NCBI RefSeq assembly: GCF_020193655.1
Contig: NZ_JADYVE010000004.1
Coordinates: 434,001-498,000, forward strand
Direction: 5' to 3'
From: Ensifer sp. IC3342
GTDB lineage: Bacteria; Pseudomonadota; Alphaproteobacteria; Rhizobiales; Rhizobiaceae
Length of the DNA: 64,000 nt
Shown here: one piece after another, positions 1-11,370 of the stretch
How the letters are laid out: each line of letters starts with the position of its first letter
Numbering within the stretch: position 1 is the stretch's first letter
The notes under the pieces: generated by a model
Told to the model about the DNA's origin: nothing
The model's database searches: none
Seen by the model: the letters and a program-made list of their open reading frames with translations, nothing else
Position numbers and translations under genes: made by a program

Positions 1-1
1 C

Positions 2-664
2 GTCGGCACGGTTCACGTGCATACCTTCTCGGATCCTCTGAGCGGCCCGCAGCTGCTTGCGGATGCGGAGAAGATCGGCAATCTGCTTCATGCCCTCGGC
101 GCCCGCACCTTTACCCTCATGGACGAGGGCAACGTCTATCCGCCACAGGCGGTCGGCCGACTCACCGACGCACGGTGGCAGGCGATGACAGCGATGCTTC
201 GTGACGTCCAGGCGCTGCTCCTTGAAAGGTTCGATATCGCTCTCGCCTTCCATCCGCACGTGGCAACGGCGGTGGAGTTCGAAGAGCAGATCGACCGCCT
301 GTTGCAGGATACGGAAATCAGCCTCTGCTTCGATACCGGTCATCACGCCTTCTGGAATCAGGACCCGCTCGCCTACATGGGCAAGGTCTGGGATCGCATC
401 GGCTGCATGCACCTGAAGAATGTCGACGCAAGCGTGCGCCGGCGCATGCTCGCCGGAGACCTGACCGTGCGTGAAGCCTTAGAGGCGGGCGCCATGTGCC
501 CGCTGCCGGACGGCGCTGTCGATATCGCCGCGGTGGCCCGGATGCTCAAGGAGCGCCGCTTCACCGGCCCCGTTGTGGTCGAACAGGACTATTTCGAGGT
601 CATGAGCGAGAGCCCTGGACAGCTCGCAAAGCGTAACGCCGAATTCCTGAAACCTCTTATCTAG
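2..664 (+). CDS. Sugar phosphate isomerase/epimerase family protein (5'-partial)
   Basis: The frame is open to the left edge of the window, so the N-terminus is missing; a GTG at 17 is the first possible start inside but is unlikely to be the real one. The remaining ~220 residues look like the second half of a xylose-isomerase-like TIM barrel (AP endonuclease family 2 fold). Visible signatures are CFDTGHH, a metal-binding type strand, followed by HLKNV and VVVEQD near the C-terminus. Family members include inosose dehydratases (IolE) and hexulose or ketose epimerases. It is 12 bp upstream of a Gfo/Idh/MocA dehydrogenase, a pairing common in inositol or rare-sugar catabolic operons. The substrate cannot be assigned from what is visible. 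Confidence 0.75.
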   Translation, partial: VGTVHVHTFSDPLSGPQLLADAEKIGNLLHALGARTFTLMDEGNVYPPQAVGRLTDARWQAMTAMLRDVQALLLERFDIALAFHPHVATAVEFEEQIDRLLQDTEISLCFDTGHHAFWNQDPLAYMGKVWDRIGCMHLKNVDASVRRRMLAGDLTVREALEAGAMCPLPDGAVDIAAVARMLKERRFTGPVVVEQDYFEVMSESPGQLAKRNAEFLKPLI

Positions 665-676
665 GAGCAGTCGCCG

Positions 677-1735
677 ATGCAGATTTCTGTCGGCCTGATC
701 GGTCTGGGCGAGGTCGCCCAGCTCATGCATCTTCCCCTCCTCGCGGATCACCCCGGCTTCCGGATCGCCGGCGTCTGCGACGTCTCGCCGATGCTGGTCG
801 AGGCGATGGGCGCGCGCTATGGCGCCCGTCTCCGCACCACCCGCGTCGAGGAAATGCTCGCGGCACCGGATATCGATGCGGTGTTCATCCTTGCGCCGGA
901 TTACCTGCATTCGGAGCTTCTCGCCCAAGCGATCGAAGCGAGCAAGCACGTCTTCATCGAGAAGCCGGTCTGCCTCACGCGACGCGAGCTTTTGCCACTG
1001 ATCGAGCGCAACAAAAACAACCCGAAAACAGTCTTCGTCGGCTACATGCGCCGTTACGCCCGGCCGTTTCTGGAACTCAAGAAGCGGATGCCTCCCGCCG
1101 AGGAGATCCGCCATGTCCGCATCCGCGATCTCATCCGCGAGTCGCGCTTCTTCGTCGACCAGACACGTCATATCGTGCGTGCGACGGACGTTTCCATGGC
1201 CGTTATCGCGGAAGGCCGGGCGCGAACGCGGGCGCTTCTGCGGGAGGTGATGGGCGAGGATCGCCCCGATCATGCGGTGCGCGCTTATCAGGTGCTGACC
1301 GGACTGTCCTCGCACAGCTTTTCGGCCATGCGCGAGCTGCTGGGCCCGCCGAAGGGCGTGGCGGCGGCGCGGCAATCGGGTGGGGAATCTCTGGTGGTGC
1401 TCTTCGACTACGGTCGCTTCACCGCGATCTACGAGGCGGTGATCCACGACGTCGCCCGCTTCGATTCCGGCATCGAAGTGCTGACGCAGAACCGGCAATA
1501 CAAGATCAATTACGACACACCCTATGTCCGCAACCTGCCGACCCGGCTCGAAATCACCAGCTCCACCGACACCGAGACCGGCACCGAGATCATCGGGCCG
1601 TTCTACGAGGATGCTTTCCGGGTAGAACTCGGCGCCTTCCATGACTGCGTGACGCAAGGGATACGCCCGAAAACCGACCTCGAGGATTCACTTGCCGACC
1701 TTGACCTCTTCGCCGAGGTCGGGCGGCATTTCTGA
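677..1735 (+). CDS. Gfo/Idh/MocA family oxidoreductase
   Basis: A 352-residue NAD(P)-dependent dehydrogenase of the glucose-fructose oxidoreductase/inositol dehydrogenase/MocA family. The N-terminal Rossmann motif GLIGLGEVAQ is at residues 6-15, and the diagnostic EKP lysine motif (VFIEKPVCLT) follows near residue 95. The C-terminal half is the alpha/beta substrate domain. An AGGAG lies 9 nt before the ATG. The gene follows the sugar isomerase/epimerase gene by 12 bp and is probably cotranscribed with it. The substrate is likely a cyclic polyol or sugar, but this is inference. A mosaic repeat follows and probably marks the operon end. Confidence 0.85.
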   Translation: MQISVGLIGLGEVAQLMHLPLLADHPGFRIAGVCDVSPMLVEAMGARYGARLRTTRVEEMLAAPDIDAVFILAPDYLHSELLAQAIEASKHVFIEKPVCLTRRELLPLIERNKNNPKTVFVGYMRRYARPFLELKKRMPPAEEIRHVRIRDLIRESRFFVDQTRHIVRATDVSMAVIAEGRARTRALLREVMGEDRPDHAVRAYQVLTGLSSHSFSAMRELLGPPKGVAAARQSGGESLVVLFDYGRFTAIYEAVIHDVARFDSGIEVLTQNRQYKINYDTPYVRNLPTRLEITSSTDTETGTEIIGPFYEDAFRVELGAFHDCVTQGIRPKTDLEDSLADLDLFAEVGRHF

Positions 1736-1784
1736 AGCCGTCGCGCCCGGCCCGAGACCATTTCCGTGTTTCTCGAGGCCGCTA

Positions 1785-1884
1785 CTGCATGTTCCTTAAT
1801 CGGATCCGATTTAACGATAAACATGCAGCAATCCAAAGTGCTACAGCGTCCTTTGCGCGTCTGATAAGACGCGCGGCGCTGCAG
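1785..1884. repeat. Rhizobial mosaic intergenic repeat, palindrome plus second module
   Basis: The first part (about 1786-1827) is an imperfect palindrome starting TGCATGTT and ending AAACATGCA, with AATCGGATCCGATT in its centre. After ~14 bp comes a second module (1840-1884) that begins CTACAGCGTCC, contains TTTGCGCGTCTGAT and ends GGCGCTGCAG. The same two modules in the same relative order recur in reverse orientation at 57301-57396. Palindrome-only relatives lie at 5504-5547 and 27608-27648. It separates the oxidoreductase gene from the signalling cluster. Confidence 0.75.
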
Positions 1885-1979
1885 GGAACGATTGCCAAGC
1901 CCTGTTCCATAGATGACTCCTTCCACAGGTCTTGCTGTGGTATCTTTCCCACTTGCGCTTCTTCTCGGGGGGAAAGAAA

Positions 1980-2734
1980 ATGGGAGCCCTTGCAGCTTTG
2001 GCGCGAAGCCGGGTTTTCACCGTTTTTTGCGGCTGTTTGCTCTTGTCGTCTTCGGTGGCGGCTGAAGAGGCCGCCGATGTGGCGACCGGGGAGCGGCTCG
2101 CCGAAGTGCTGAGGGCCGCCCGAAGCGTCCTTTCGAATTATCAGTCGCTCATCAATGATCCGGCCGTCGGCGACAAACATCTCGATGGCGAGCGCTTCAC
2201 GGCAGAGGCGATCGCTCTTTATGCCAAACGCACCGGTCATCCGTTGATCACCGATGATCTGGCGGAGCGCGATCGCAAACTGCTGCAGGCGCAGGTCGAG
2301 GCCATGCGCGAGGTCGTCGACGAAGAGCAGGACGATATCAACCGCCCCGGCATCGGGTTCAAGGGCTTTGTGCCGGCCGTTTTCGCGCGCCTGATGAACG
2401 AGAAATTCGCCGCCAAAGTGGGAAACGAGGCACTGGTTCGCGTGACCGCCCCGGAGGTCCTGGTGCGCAACCGCAAGTCGCTTCCCGATGCCTGGGAGAC
2501 CCAGGTCATCACTGAGGTCCTCTCGAATCCGCAGAAGCCCAAGGGTGAGGCCCATACGGAAGTGACGAAGGTAAACGGCCGCCCTGCCTTCCGGATGCTG
2601 CTGCCGGAATACTACACGGAGTCCTGTCTGTCCTGTCACGGTTCGCCCAAGGGCGAGATTGACGTCACCGGCTACCCGAAGGAAGGGGGGAAAGCGGGTG
2701 ATCTTGGCGGTGCTATCAGCATCGTCTTGTTCAA

Positions 2735-2738
<4 letters not shown>
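1980..2738 (+). CDS. Exported Tll0287-like (DUF3365) haem c-type sensor protein
   Basis: A 252-residue protein with an N-terminal signal peptide (about residues 1-24, hydrophobic core FCGCLLLSSSVAA), so it should act in the periplasm. The body resembles the Tll0287-like/DUF3365 domain. A C216-L-S-C219-H220 haem-attachment motif sits near the C-terminus, followed by a conserved-looking glycine-rich segment. The start at 1980 is chosen because GGGGGGAAAG lies just upstream and it gives a clean signal peptide; an upstream in-frame start at 1932 would spoil it. The stop overlaps the start of the hybrid histidine kinase by 4 bp (ATGA), so the two proteins are almost certainly coexpressed. The likely role, inferred, is a redox or gas-sensing partner of that kinase. 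Confidence 0.8.
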
Positions 2739-5491
<2,753 letters not shown>

Positions 5492-5503
5492 AGCCGACAG
5501 CGC

Positions 5504-5547
5504 TGCATGTTTTCATCCTTGAATCGGCTCCGATCTAAGGAAACATG
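5504..5547. repeat. Palindromic intergenic repeat (palindrome module only)
   Basis: An imperfect inverted repeat of about 44 bp beginning TGCATGTTTTC and ending GGAAACATGC, with AATCGGCTCCGAT in the middle. It is the same palindrome as at 1786-1827 and 27608-27648 but lacks the second module. It lies between the kinase and response regulator genes, so it would form a hairpin in their common transcript. Confidence 0.7.
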
Positions 5548-5570
5548 CCGTAGGCCGGAGGAACCCGGAA

Positions 5571-5936
5571 ATGACGAAAATTCTTCTGGTGGAAGACAAT
5601 GAAATGAACCGCGACATGCTTTCGCGACGATTGTCTCGTCGCGGCTTCGACGTGCTGATCGCCGAAAATGGCAAAGCCGGCGTCGAGCTTGCCGCATCGG
5701 AAAAGCCCGATCTGATTCTCATGGACATGAGCCTACCCGTGATGGACGGATGGGAGGCCACCCGGCAGATCAAGGCCAATCCGGTGACGTCGGGAATACC
5801 GGTCATCGCGCTCACTGCGCACGCAATGGCGAGCGATCGGGACATGGCGCTCGAGGCTGGCTGCGACGATTATGACAGCAAGCCAGTCGATCTGCCCCGG
5901 CTCGTCCGGAAGATTGAGCAGTTGCTCGCGACCTAA
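5571..5936 (+). CDS. DivK-like single-domain response regulator
   Basis: A 121-residue stand-alone receiver domain with no output domain. The acidic pocket (VEDNEMNRD), phospho-acceptor D52 in LILMDMSLP, the conserved T/A position in ALTAHAM and the KP motif in SKPVDLP are all present. It resembles the DivK/CheY-like family of alphaproteobacteria. Position downstream of a hybrid kinase and upstream of a receiver-cyclase protein suggests it carries phosphate or acts as an allosteric partner within this cluster. Symbol not assigned, since chromosomal divK is a separate essential gene in rhizobia. Confidence 0.88.
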   Translation: MTKILLVEDNEMNRDMLSRRLSRRGFDVLIAENGKAGVELAASEKPDLILMDMSLPVMDGWEATRQIKANPVTSGIPVIALTAHAMASDRDMALEAGCDDYDSKPVDLPRLVRKIEQLLAT

Positions 5937-6033
5937 AGCGCGTCGCGTGCAATCGGACTCATGCGCTTTAGGTCATTGCTTTTGTGCATGTCGTTGTCCC
6001 CAAAACCGCTGCACACTGTTGGGCGACATGCAT
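5935..6033. repeat. RIME-like intergenic repeat (copy 1)
   Basis: About 99 bp made of two palindromic arms. The first begins AAAGCGCGTCGCG and ends ATGCGCTTT; the second begins TGCATGTCGTTGTCC and ends GGGCGACATGCAT. The same arrangement recurs at 8948-9043 and 20349-20453, both in the opposite orientation. This matches the general design of rhizobial intergenic mosaic elements, with two large palindromes and no coding capacity. It overlaps the last bases of the response regulator gene. Confidence 0.8.
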
Positions 6034-6055
6034 TAGATTGAAGGGCATCTGCAGG

Positions 6056-7618
6056 ATGAGTGTCGGGAACGAATTCCAGCGCCAGGCGATCGCCGCGCAC
6101 GTGGCCCAGCGGTTGGCCGGCCCCGCTCGCGCGATTTTGGGTTTTCAGGAACTGCTTATCGAGCAGGCGCGGGATCTCGGCTTGCCCCACATGCAGCCCG
6201 ACCTGGAGCGGATCGGCACCGCCGCCAGGCAACTGAACGGTCTCATCGATCACCTCCTCGACGGTACGACCTGCTCTCCGGAGGTCCCGTTGGCGGAGGC
6301 GGAGGCAAGGCTGCGCCATGATCTCCGCACACCGCTCAATGCCATCATTGGCTATTCCGAAATGCTTCTGGAAGACGCAAGGGATTCGCACGAGCACCCG
6401 CTCAAGGAGGATCTTGGCGTCATCCTTGCGGCGGCGGGCGAGCTCTTGAAGCAGGTCGACGCCATTGCGGGCCTTTCGCGCGGACAAACGATCGAGATGC
6501 TCCAGTCGGGAGAGCAAAGCGGAATCGACGCGGCTGGGCTTGAACGGCTACTCTTCACGACCGAACACGAAGCGTGGCCGGATCAGGGCGGCAGAATTCT
6601 CGTCGTCGACGACGTCGCCAGCAATCGTGATCTCCTGTCTCGCCGGCTGCGGCGCGAAGGTCATCGCGTCGTCACCGCCGAATCCGGACTGTCAGCGCTC
6701 GCGAGACTGGCGGAAGAAGAGTTCGATCTTATCCTTCTCGATATACTGATGCCCGACATGAACGGCATAGAGATGCTCTCGCGACTGAAGTCGGAGGATC
6801 AATGGCGGCACGTCCCGGTGATCATGATATCAGGCTTGAGCGAAGTCGCGGCGGTGGCGAAATGCATCGAGGCTGGAGCGGACGACTACCTGACGAAACC
6901 GTTCAATCCGGTCTTGCTGCGCGCGCGCATCAACTCCACGCTCGAGAAGAAGCGCTGGCTCGACCGCGAGCACCGCTATCTTCAGCAGATAGAAACAGAG
7001 AAGCGACGTGCCGACACACTCATTCACGCGATCCTCCCCGACCAGATCGTGAGCCGGTTGCAGGATGGCGAAGAGATCATCGCAGACCGCTTCGAAGAGG
7101 TTTCCATTCTTTTTGCAGATATTGTCGGCTTCTCCGCCATCGCGACAAGGCTGCCACCATCCGATCTCGTCAGCAGACTGGACGGGATGTTCAGCCAGTT
7201 CGACCTGCTGACGGAACAGCACCGGGTGGAGAAGATCAAGACCATCGGCGATGCCTACATGGCCGCTTGTGGGATTCCGGAACCCTCAGCGGATCACGCA
7301 GACAGGATCGTGGCTCTCGCGAAATCCATGCTTGAATCGCTACGGGACATGCCTCCCGAACGCGATCGCTTTCGCGTCCGGATCGGGATCCATTCGGGAC
7401 CGGTTGTGGCCGGGCTGATCGGGCGGCTTCGTTTTGTCTATGACGTGTGGGGAGAGACCGTAAACATTGCAAGCCGTCTCGAGTCACAGGGAATTGCCGA
7501 TGGCATACAGATCTCCGACGCGACTAGGCGCTCACTTCGTGGCCAGTGGACGCTCGAGCCGCGCTGCGCCTTGGATCTGCGCGGCATCGGCCCGATCGAA
7601 ACCTACATGGTGCAATAG
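6056..7618 (+). CDS. DHp-receiver-class III nucleotide cyclase fusion protein
   Basis: A 520-residue soluble protein. Residues ~25-70 resemble a histidine-kinase DHp helix pair without the histidine (LGFQELLIEQARD). A second DHp segment has an intact H88 in RHDLRTPLN. No HATPase domain follows. A receiver domain spans about 180-300 with D229 in LILLDILMP. The C-terminal class III cyclase has D355 in ILFADIVGF, the adenine-type lysine in EKIKTIGDAYMA, an Asp in VYDVWGETVN and NIASRLE. These residues fit an adenylate rather than guanylate cyclase. The ATG at 6056 is favoured because the upstream in-frame start at 5984 lies inside a repeat; its SD is weak. It probably converts kinase output into cAMP. 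Confidence 0.85.
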   Translation: MSVGNEFQRQAIAAHVAQRLAGPARAILGFQELLIEQARDLGLPHMQPDLERIGTAARQLNGLIDHLLDGTTCSPEVPLAEAEARLRHDLRTPLNAIIGYSEMLLEDARDSHEHPLKEDLGVILAAAGELLKQVDAIAGLSRGQTIEMLQSGEQSGIDAAGLERLLFTTEHEAWPDQGGRILVVDDVASNRDLLSRRLRREGHRVVTAESGLSALARLAEEEFDLILLDILMPDMNGIEMLSRLKSEDQWRHVPVIMISGLSEVAAVAKCIEAGADDYLTKPFNPVLLRARINSTLEKKRWLDREHRYLQQIETEKRRADTLIHAILPDQIVSRLQDGEEIIADRFEEVSILFADIVGFSAIATRLPPSDLVSRLDGMFSQFDLLTEQHRVEKIKTIGDAYMAACGIPEPSADHADRIVALAKSMLESLRDMPPERDRFRVRIGIHSGPVVAGLIGRLRFVYDVWGETVNIASRLESQGIADGIQISDATRRSLRGQWTLEPRCALDLRGIGPIETYMVQ

Positions 7619-7648
7619 ATGCTTGGCCGCGAACCAACTCGCTCTTCC

Positions 7649-7972
7649 TCAGCGACCGTCAAGCTCGAACACGTGATGGTGGATGTGTCCTTTGAACATC
7701 TCGAGCAGGCCCTTCGTCAATTCGCGGCTTTCGTAGCGCACCGGTGATTCAAGAGCCTGCGCCAAGGCCTCGCGGTCATCATAGGCGGTGGAAAGGATCA
7801 TCGCGAAAGGCGTCGCTCCTTCGTCGCGCTCCACGGCATGGAGAACCCTGACTTCCCGGACGCCCGGAAAGGCCTGCCAAAGCGGCATCAGCTTCTCGGC
7901 GACATAGGCCCGGAATGCTTCTTCCCGACCGGGATGGATCACGCCCTCGAACAGGGCCTGTCGAACGATCAT
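7649..7972 (-). CDS. Small dimeric alpha/beta-barrel-like hypothetical protein
   Basis: A 107-residue protein starting MIVRQALFEG, with alternating beta-strand and amphipathic helix segments typical of ferredoxin-like dimeric barrels such as EthD or antibiotic-biosynthesis monooxygenase-like domains. A histidine cluster (GHIHHHVFE) lies near the C-terminus. It starts 16 bp after the stop of the 2-hydroxyacid dehydrogenase gene and is probably the last gene of that operon. Function is not assigned. Confidence 0.65.
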   Translation of the reverse strand: MIVRQALFEGVIHPGREEAFRAYVAEKLMPLWQAFPGVREVRVLHAVERDEGATPFAMILSTAYDDREALAQALESPVRYESRELTKGLLEMFKGHIHHHVFELDGR

Positions 7973-7988
7973 GCTGTATTCTCCCGCT

Positions 7989-8927
7989 TCAGTTGGCGAC
8001 GTTCGGCGATTTTTTGCCGGCGAAATGGGCGGCGAGGTTGGCGAGCACGAGTCTGCCCATGGCCAGCCGCGTCTCGACCGTCGCACTGCCCTGATGCGGC
8101 ATGAGCACGGTATTCGGCGTCGAATGAAATTCGCTGCGGATCTTTGGTTCGTTGACAAAGACGTCGAGCCCCGCACCCGCGATCGTTCCGGACCTCAGCG
8201 CCTCGATCAAGGCGTCCTCGTCGACGACGCTGCCGCGCGCGACATTGACCACGATGCCCTTCGGGCCGAGTGCTTCGAGCACGGAGGCGTCGACGATGTT
8301 CTGAGTTGCGGCGCTCGCCGCCACGCAGACGGCGAGCACGTCGCTGTCGCGGGCAAGATCGGCTGGGCTTTCATGGGCCACCCACTTGACGTCGGTGAGC
8401 CTGGACCGGTTCCAGTAGCGCACCGACATGCCGAAGGCCTCCGCGCGTAGCGCCAATGCACGCCCGATCTGACCGAGACCGAGCACGCCGATCCGCTTGC
8501 CCTTCGGGCTATGGCCGAGCGGCAATTGTTCGCCCGCGGCCCAGCGGCCCTCCCGCACCAGCCTGTCACCCTCGCCGAGCCGGCGCAGCACCGCAAGCAT
8601 GAGCGCGATGCCCAGGTCCGCTACGTCTTCGGTGAGTACGCCCGGTGTCGTCGTCACGTCGATGTTGCGGCTGCGCGCATGGGCAAGATCCACCTTGTCC
8701 GTGCCGACCCCGTTGATCGCGATAATCCCCAGTGAAGGAAGCTTCTCTATCCACTGGTTGGCAAGGCCCGTGCCTCCGCCGGTCGCGACCGCACGGATCG
8801 AAGGGAGCGCCGCCTCAAGCGCCGGCCGGTCAGCGGCCTCGTAGAGCCTGTGAACCGTGTAGTCCCGGTGAAGCTCCTCCATGATGAGCGGCATCATTGG
8901 CTCTACGAGCAACAGATCTGGTTTCAC
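7989..8927 (-). CDS. D-isomer-specific 2-hydroxyacid dehydrogenase
   Basis: A 312-residue NAD(P)-dependent dehydrogenase reducing a 2-oxo acid or oxidising a D-2-hydroxy acid. The nucleotide-binding motif VLGLGQIGRAL is in the central Rossmann domain. The catalytic triad is visible as Arg in NVARGS, Glu in VNEPK and His in MPHQGSA. The GTG start at 8927 is chosen because GGAG lies 7 nt upstream and a longer frame would read through a RIME-like repeat. It is separated from the upstream ABC ATPase gene by that repeat. The preferred substrate is unknown; glyoxylate/hydroxypyruvate reductases, 2-ketogluconate reductases and (S)-sulfolactate dehydrogenase all belong to this superfamily. Confidence 0.85.
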   Translation of the reverse strand: MKPDLLLVEPMMPLIMEELHRDYTVHRLYEAADRPALEAALPSIRAVATGGGTGLANQWIEKLPSLGIIAINGVGTDKVDLAHARSRNIDVTTTPGVLTEDVADLGIALMLAVLRRLGEGDRLVREGRWAAGEQLPLGHSPKGKRIGVLGLGQIGRALALRAEAFGMSVRYWNRSRLTDVKWVAHESPADLARDSDVLAVCVAASAATQNIVDASVLEALGPKGIVVNVARGSVVDEDALIEALRSGTIAGAGLDVFVNEPKIRSEFHSTPNTVLMPHQGSATVETRLAMGRLVLANLAAHFAGKKSPNVAN

Positions 8928-8947
8928 GTCTAAACTCCAATTGCTGA

Positions 8948-9043
8948 GATGTCGCCCAAAAGTGTGCTGCGGTTCTGGGACGATGACATGCATGAAAACG
9001 AAGACTCGAAACGCGCCGAAATTCACCGAAGGCGACGCGCTTC
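8948..9043. repeat. RIME-like intergenic repeat (copy 2)
   Basis: About 96 bp, related to the copies at 5935-6033 (opposite orientation) and 20349-20453 (same orientation). It starts ATGTCGCCCAAAAGTGTG, has a GATGACATGCATG centre and ends GGCGACGCGCTT. It lies inside the 134-bp gap between the ABC ATPase gene and the hydroxyacid dehydrogenase gene, so it has probably been inserted within an operon and may reduce expression of the downstream genes. Confidence 0.78.
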
Positions 9044-9061
9044 AGTCGCTCGCGCCGACGA

Positions 9062-9841
9062 TCAGGAAATCTGGCCGAGGAAGAATCGCGTGCGCTCGTG
9101 CTGCGGAGCGTCGAAGAAAGTATCGGGCGTTGCGACTTCGAGGATCTCGCCGCGGTCCATGAAGACGACACGGTCGGCCACACTTCGCGCGAAGCCCATC
9201 TCGTGCGTCACACACAGCATGGTCATGCCTTCGTTCGCGAGATCGACCATGGTGTCCAGCACCTCCTTGACCATTTCCGGATCGAGCGCCGAGGTTGGCT
9301 CGTCGAAAAGCATGATCTTCGGATTCATGCACAGCGCACGCGCGATCGCCACGCGCTGCTGCTGTCCGCCCGAAAGCTGCGCCGGATATTTCGCCGCCTG
9401 CTCGGGGATACGCACACGCCGAAGAAACTTCATGGCGGTCTCCTCGGCTTCGGCTTTCGTGATGCCGCGTACCTTCATCGGAGCGAGCGTGCAGTTCTCG
9501 AGCACGGTCATGTGGGGAAACAGGTTGAACTGCTGGAAGACCATGCCGGTCTCCTGACGGATTAGATCGACATTCCTTCCACCGGCGGTCAGGTCATGAC
9601 CATCGACGACGATCCGGCCCGAATGAATGGTCTCGAGCTGATTGATGCAGCGGATCATCGTCGACTTGCCGGAGCCGGAAGGTCCGCAGATGACGATCCG
9701 TTCGCCGCGGCCAACGGTCAGGTTGATGTTCTTGAGGGCATGAAAGGACCCATACCACTTGTTGACGTCCTCCATGCGCACGGCCGGATCAGAAGCCCCG
9801 CGCGACCGGGGGGCGGAGGCGATTTCGCTTACCATGTTCAT
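9062..9841 (-). CDS. Polar amino acid-type ABC transporter ATP-binding protein
   Basis: A 259-residue ATPase of the GlnQ/HisP class. The Walker A motif is GPSGSGKST, the signature LSGGQQQR, and Walker [14 protein letters not shown], followed by the switch histidine in CVTHEMGF. It powers import together with two inner-membrane permeases and a periplasmic binding protein encoded upstream. It starts 19 bp after the binding-protein gene, with GGGAG 8 nt before the ATG. The substrate is unknown and may be an amino acid or a related organic acid. Confidence 0.92.
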   Translation of the reverse strand: MNMVSEIASAPRSRGASDPAVRMEDVNKWYGSFHALKNINLTVGRGERIVICGPSGSGKSTMIRCINQLETIHSGRIVVDGHDLTAGGRNVDLIRQETGMVFQQFNLFPHMTVLENCTLAPMKVRGITKAEAEETAMKFLRRVRIPEQAAKYPAQLSGGQQQRVAIARALCMNPKIMLFDEPTSALDPEMVKEVLDTMVDLANEGMTMLCVTHEMGFARSVADRVVFMDRGEILEVATPDTFFDAPQHERTRFFLGQIS

Positions 9842-9860
9842 CGCGAGGGGCTCCCGTTTT

Positions 9861-10658
9861 CTATTTCGCTTTGGTCACGAATTCCGGCAGCGGAGAACCG
9901 AGCCATTTCTCGTGGATGGCATTGAGCTGCCCGTCCGACTTGACCTTGTCGAGGAAGCTGTTGACGAAGGTAAGCATCTCGCTCGATCCCTTGCGGACGG
10001 CGATGCCCTGAACCTGCTGATTCAAGACGAGCTTCTGATTGAATTGCCCGGGAGCGGCCGCCTCGATCTGCTGGGCGACGACGTTGGACACGCCGATCAG
10101 CTCGACCTGGCCGGAAAGCAATGCCTGCACCGCACTGGCGTCGTCGTCAAAACGCTGAATGTTGGCGTCCGGCGGCGCGATCTTGGTAACCGCCGTGTCC
10201 TGCGTGCTGGCGCGCGCCACGCCGATCGTCTTGCCCGCCAGATCTTCCGGTTTTGCGACAGCCAGATCCTGGGCGCCGAACACGCCGATCGAGATGCCGG
10301 CGTAGGGCTGAGAGAAATCGACGTTCTTGGCGCGCTCTTCGGTGATGCCCAGCGAAGCGACGAGCAGGTCCACCTGATTGCTCTGCAGATAGGGGATGCG
10401 GTTCGGGCCTGTCACGGGCACTATCGACACCTCGACGCCGAGTTCCTTGGCAAGCAATTTCGCGACGTCCGCGTCATAACCGTCCGGATTGTTGCTTGCA
10501 TCCATGATCCCGAACGGCGGAAAATCGACCAGCATTCCAACCTTAACGGTCCCGGCCGATTTGATCGCCTCCACCGTCTGGGCTGCGGCGGGGGACACGA
10601 AACCGGCAAGAAGTGCAGCGCCAAGAACTGACATTGCCATACGTCTCGATATATTCAT
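9861..10658 (-). CDS. Amino acid-type ABC transporter periplasmic binding protein
   Basis: A 265-residue protein with a signal peptide of about 26 residues ([20 protein letters not shown]... then AAAQ), followed by a family 3 solute-binding fold ([30 protein letters not shown]). This protein class captures polar amino acids or opines in the periplasm and delivers them to HisM/HisQ-type permeases. The two permease genes lie directly upstream and the ATPase gene directly downstream. GGAAGGAAG lies immediately before the start. Confidence 0.9.
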   Translation of the reverse strand: MNISRRMAMSVLGAALLAGFVSPAAAQTVEAIKSAGTVKVGMLVDFPPFGIMDASNNPDGYDADVAKLLAKELGVEVSIVPVTGPNRIPYLQSNQVDLLVASLGITEERAKNVDFSQPYAGISIGVFGAQDLAVAKPEDLAGKTIGVARASTQDTAVTKIAPPDANIQRFDDDASAVQALLSGQVELIGVSNVVAQQIEAAAPGQFNQKLVLNQQVQGIAVRKGSSEMLTFVNSFLDKVKSDGQLNAIHEKWLGSPLPEFVTKAK

Positions 10659-10703
10659 TCTTCCTTCCCTTTCAGATGCCGGCCCTCCCGCCGGCGGGGC
10701 CCG

Positions 10704-11360
10704 TCAACGTGCCGTTGCGCGGGAGAAACGGGTTTCCATTCGACGTGCGACCAGCGACAGCGGCCAGCACAGGAGGAAATAGATCGCGGCCACCGTGCCG
10801 AAGACGAGGAATGGGCTGAATGTCGCATTGTTGATGATCTGCCCCTGACGGGTCAGCTCGGTGAAGCCGATGATCGATGCGAGCGACGTGCCCTTTATCA
10901 GCTGGACCAGGAAGCCGACCGTCGGCGCGACCGCGATGCGGGTCGCCTGGGGCAGGATCACGTGGCGCATGGAATGATAATAGCGCAGACCAAGCGCCGT
11001 GGCTGCCTCGCGCTGTCCCTTCGGCACGGCCTCGATGCAGCCGCGCCAGATTTCGCCGAGAAAGGCGCTGGCGTGAAGCGCAAGCGCAATGGTGGCGGCA
11101 ATCCACGGGTTGATCGCAAAGCCGAAGATATTCATGCCAAAGAACACGAGGAAAAGCTGCATCAGCAGCGGCGTTCCCTGGAAGACGCGGATGAAACCGG
11201 TGGCGAAGAGACGGAAAGCCCGCACTTCGGACACGCGCATCAATGCAATCAATAGTCCGCCGATGCTGCCACCGGCAAAGGCGATTGCCGAAAGCGCGAT
11301 CGTCCACTGTGCCGCCACCACAATGACAAGGAATTCGTTCCAGCCGAAGACTCTGATCAT
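10704..11360 (-). CDS. Amino acid-type ABC transporter permease (second)
   Basis: A 218-residue inner-membrane permease of the HisMQ family with about five hydrophobic segments. The EAA-type loop is visible as EAATALGLRYYHSMRHVILP, which contacts the ATPase. Its start is 10 bp downstream of the first permease gene's stop, indicating one transcript. It should pair with the neighbouring permease as a heterodimer. Confidence 0.9.
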   Translation of the reverse strand: MIRVFGWNEFLVIVVAAQWTIALSAIAFAGGSIGGLLIALMRVSEVRAFRLFATGFIRVFQGTPLLMQLFLVFFGMNIFGFAINPWIAATIALALHASAFLGEIWRGCIEAVPKGQREAATALGLRYYHSMRHVILPQATRIAVAPTVGFLVQLIKGTSLASIIGFTELTRQGQIINNATFSPFLVFGTVAAIYFLLCWPLSLVARRMETRFSRATAR

Positions 11361-11370
11361 GGACGTGCTC

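Noticed and set aside
8928-9026. A longer N-terminus of the hydroxyacid dehydrogenase starting at 9026
   Set aside because: The added 33 codons lie in a RIME-like repeat; the GTG at 8927 has a proper SD and gives the family length.
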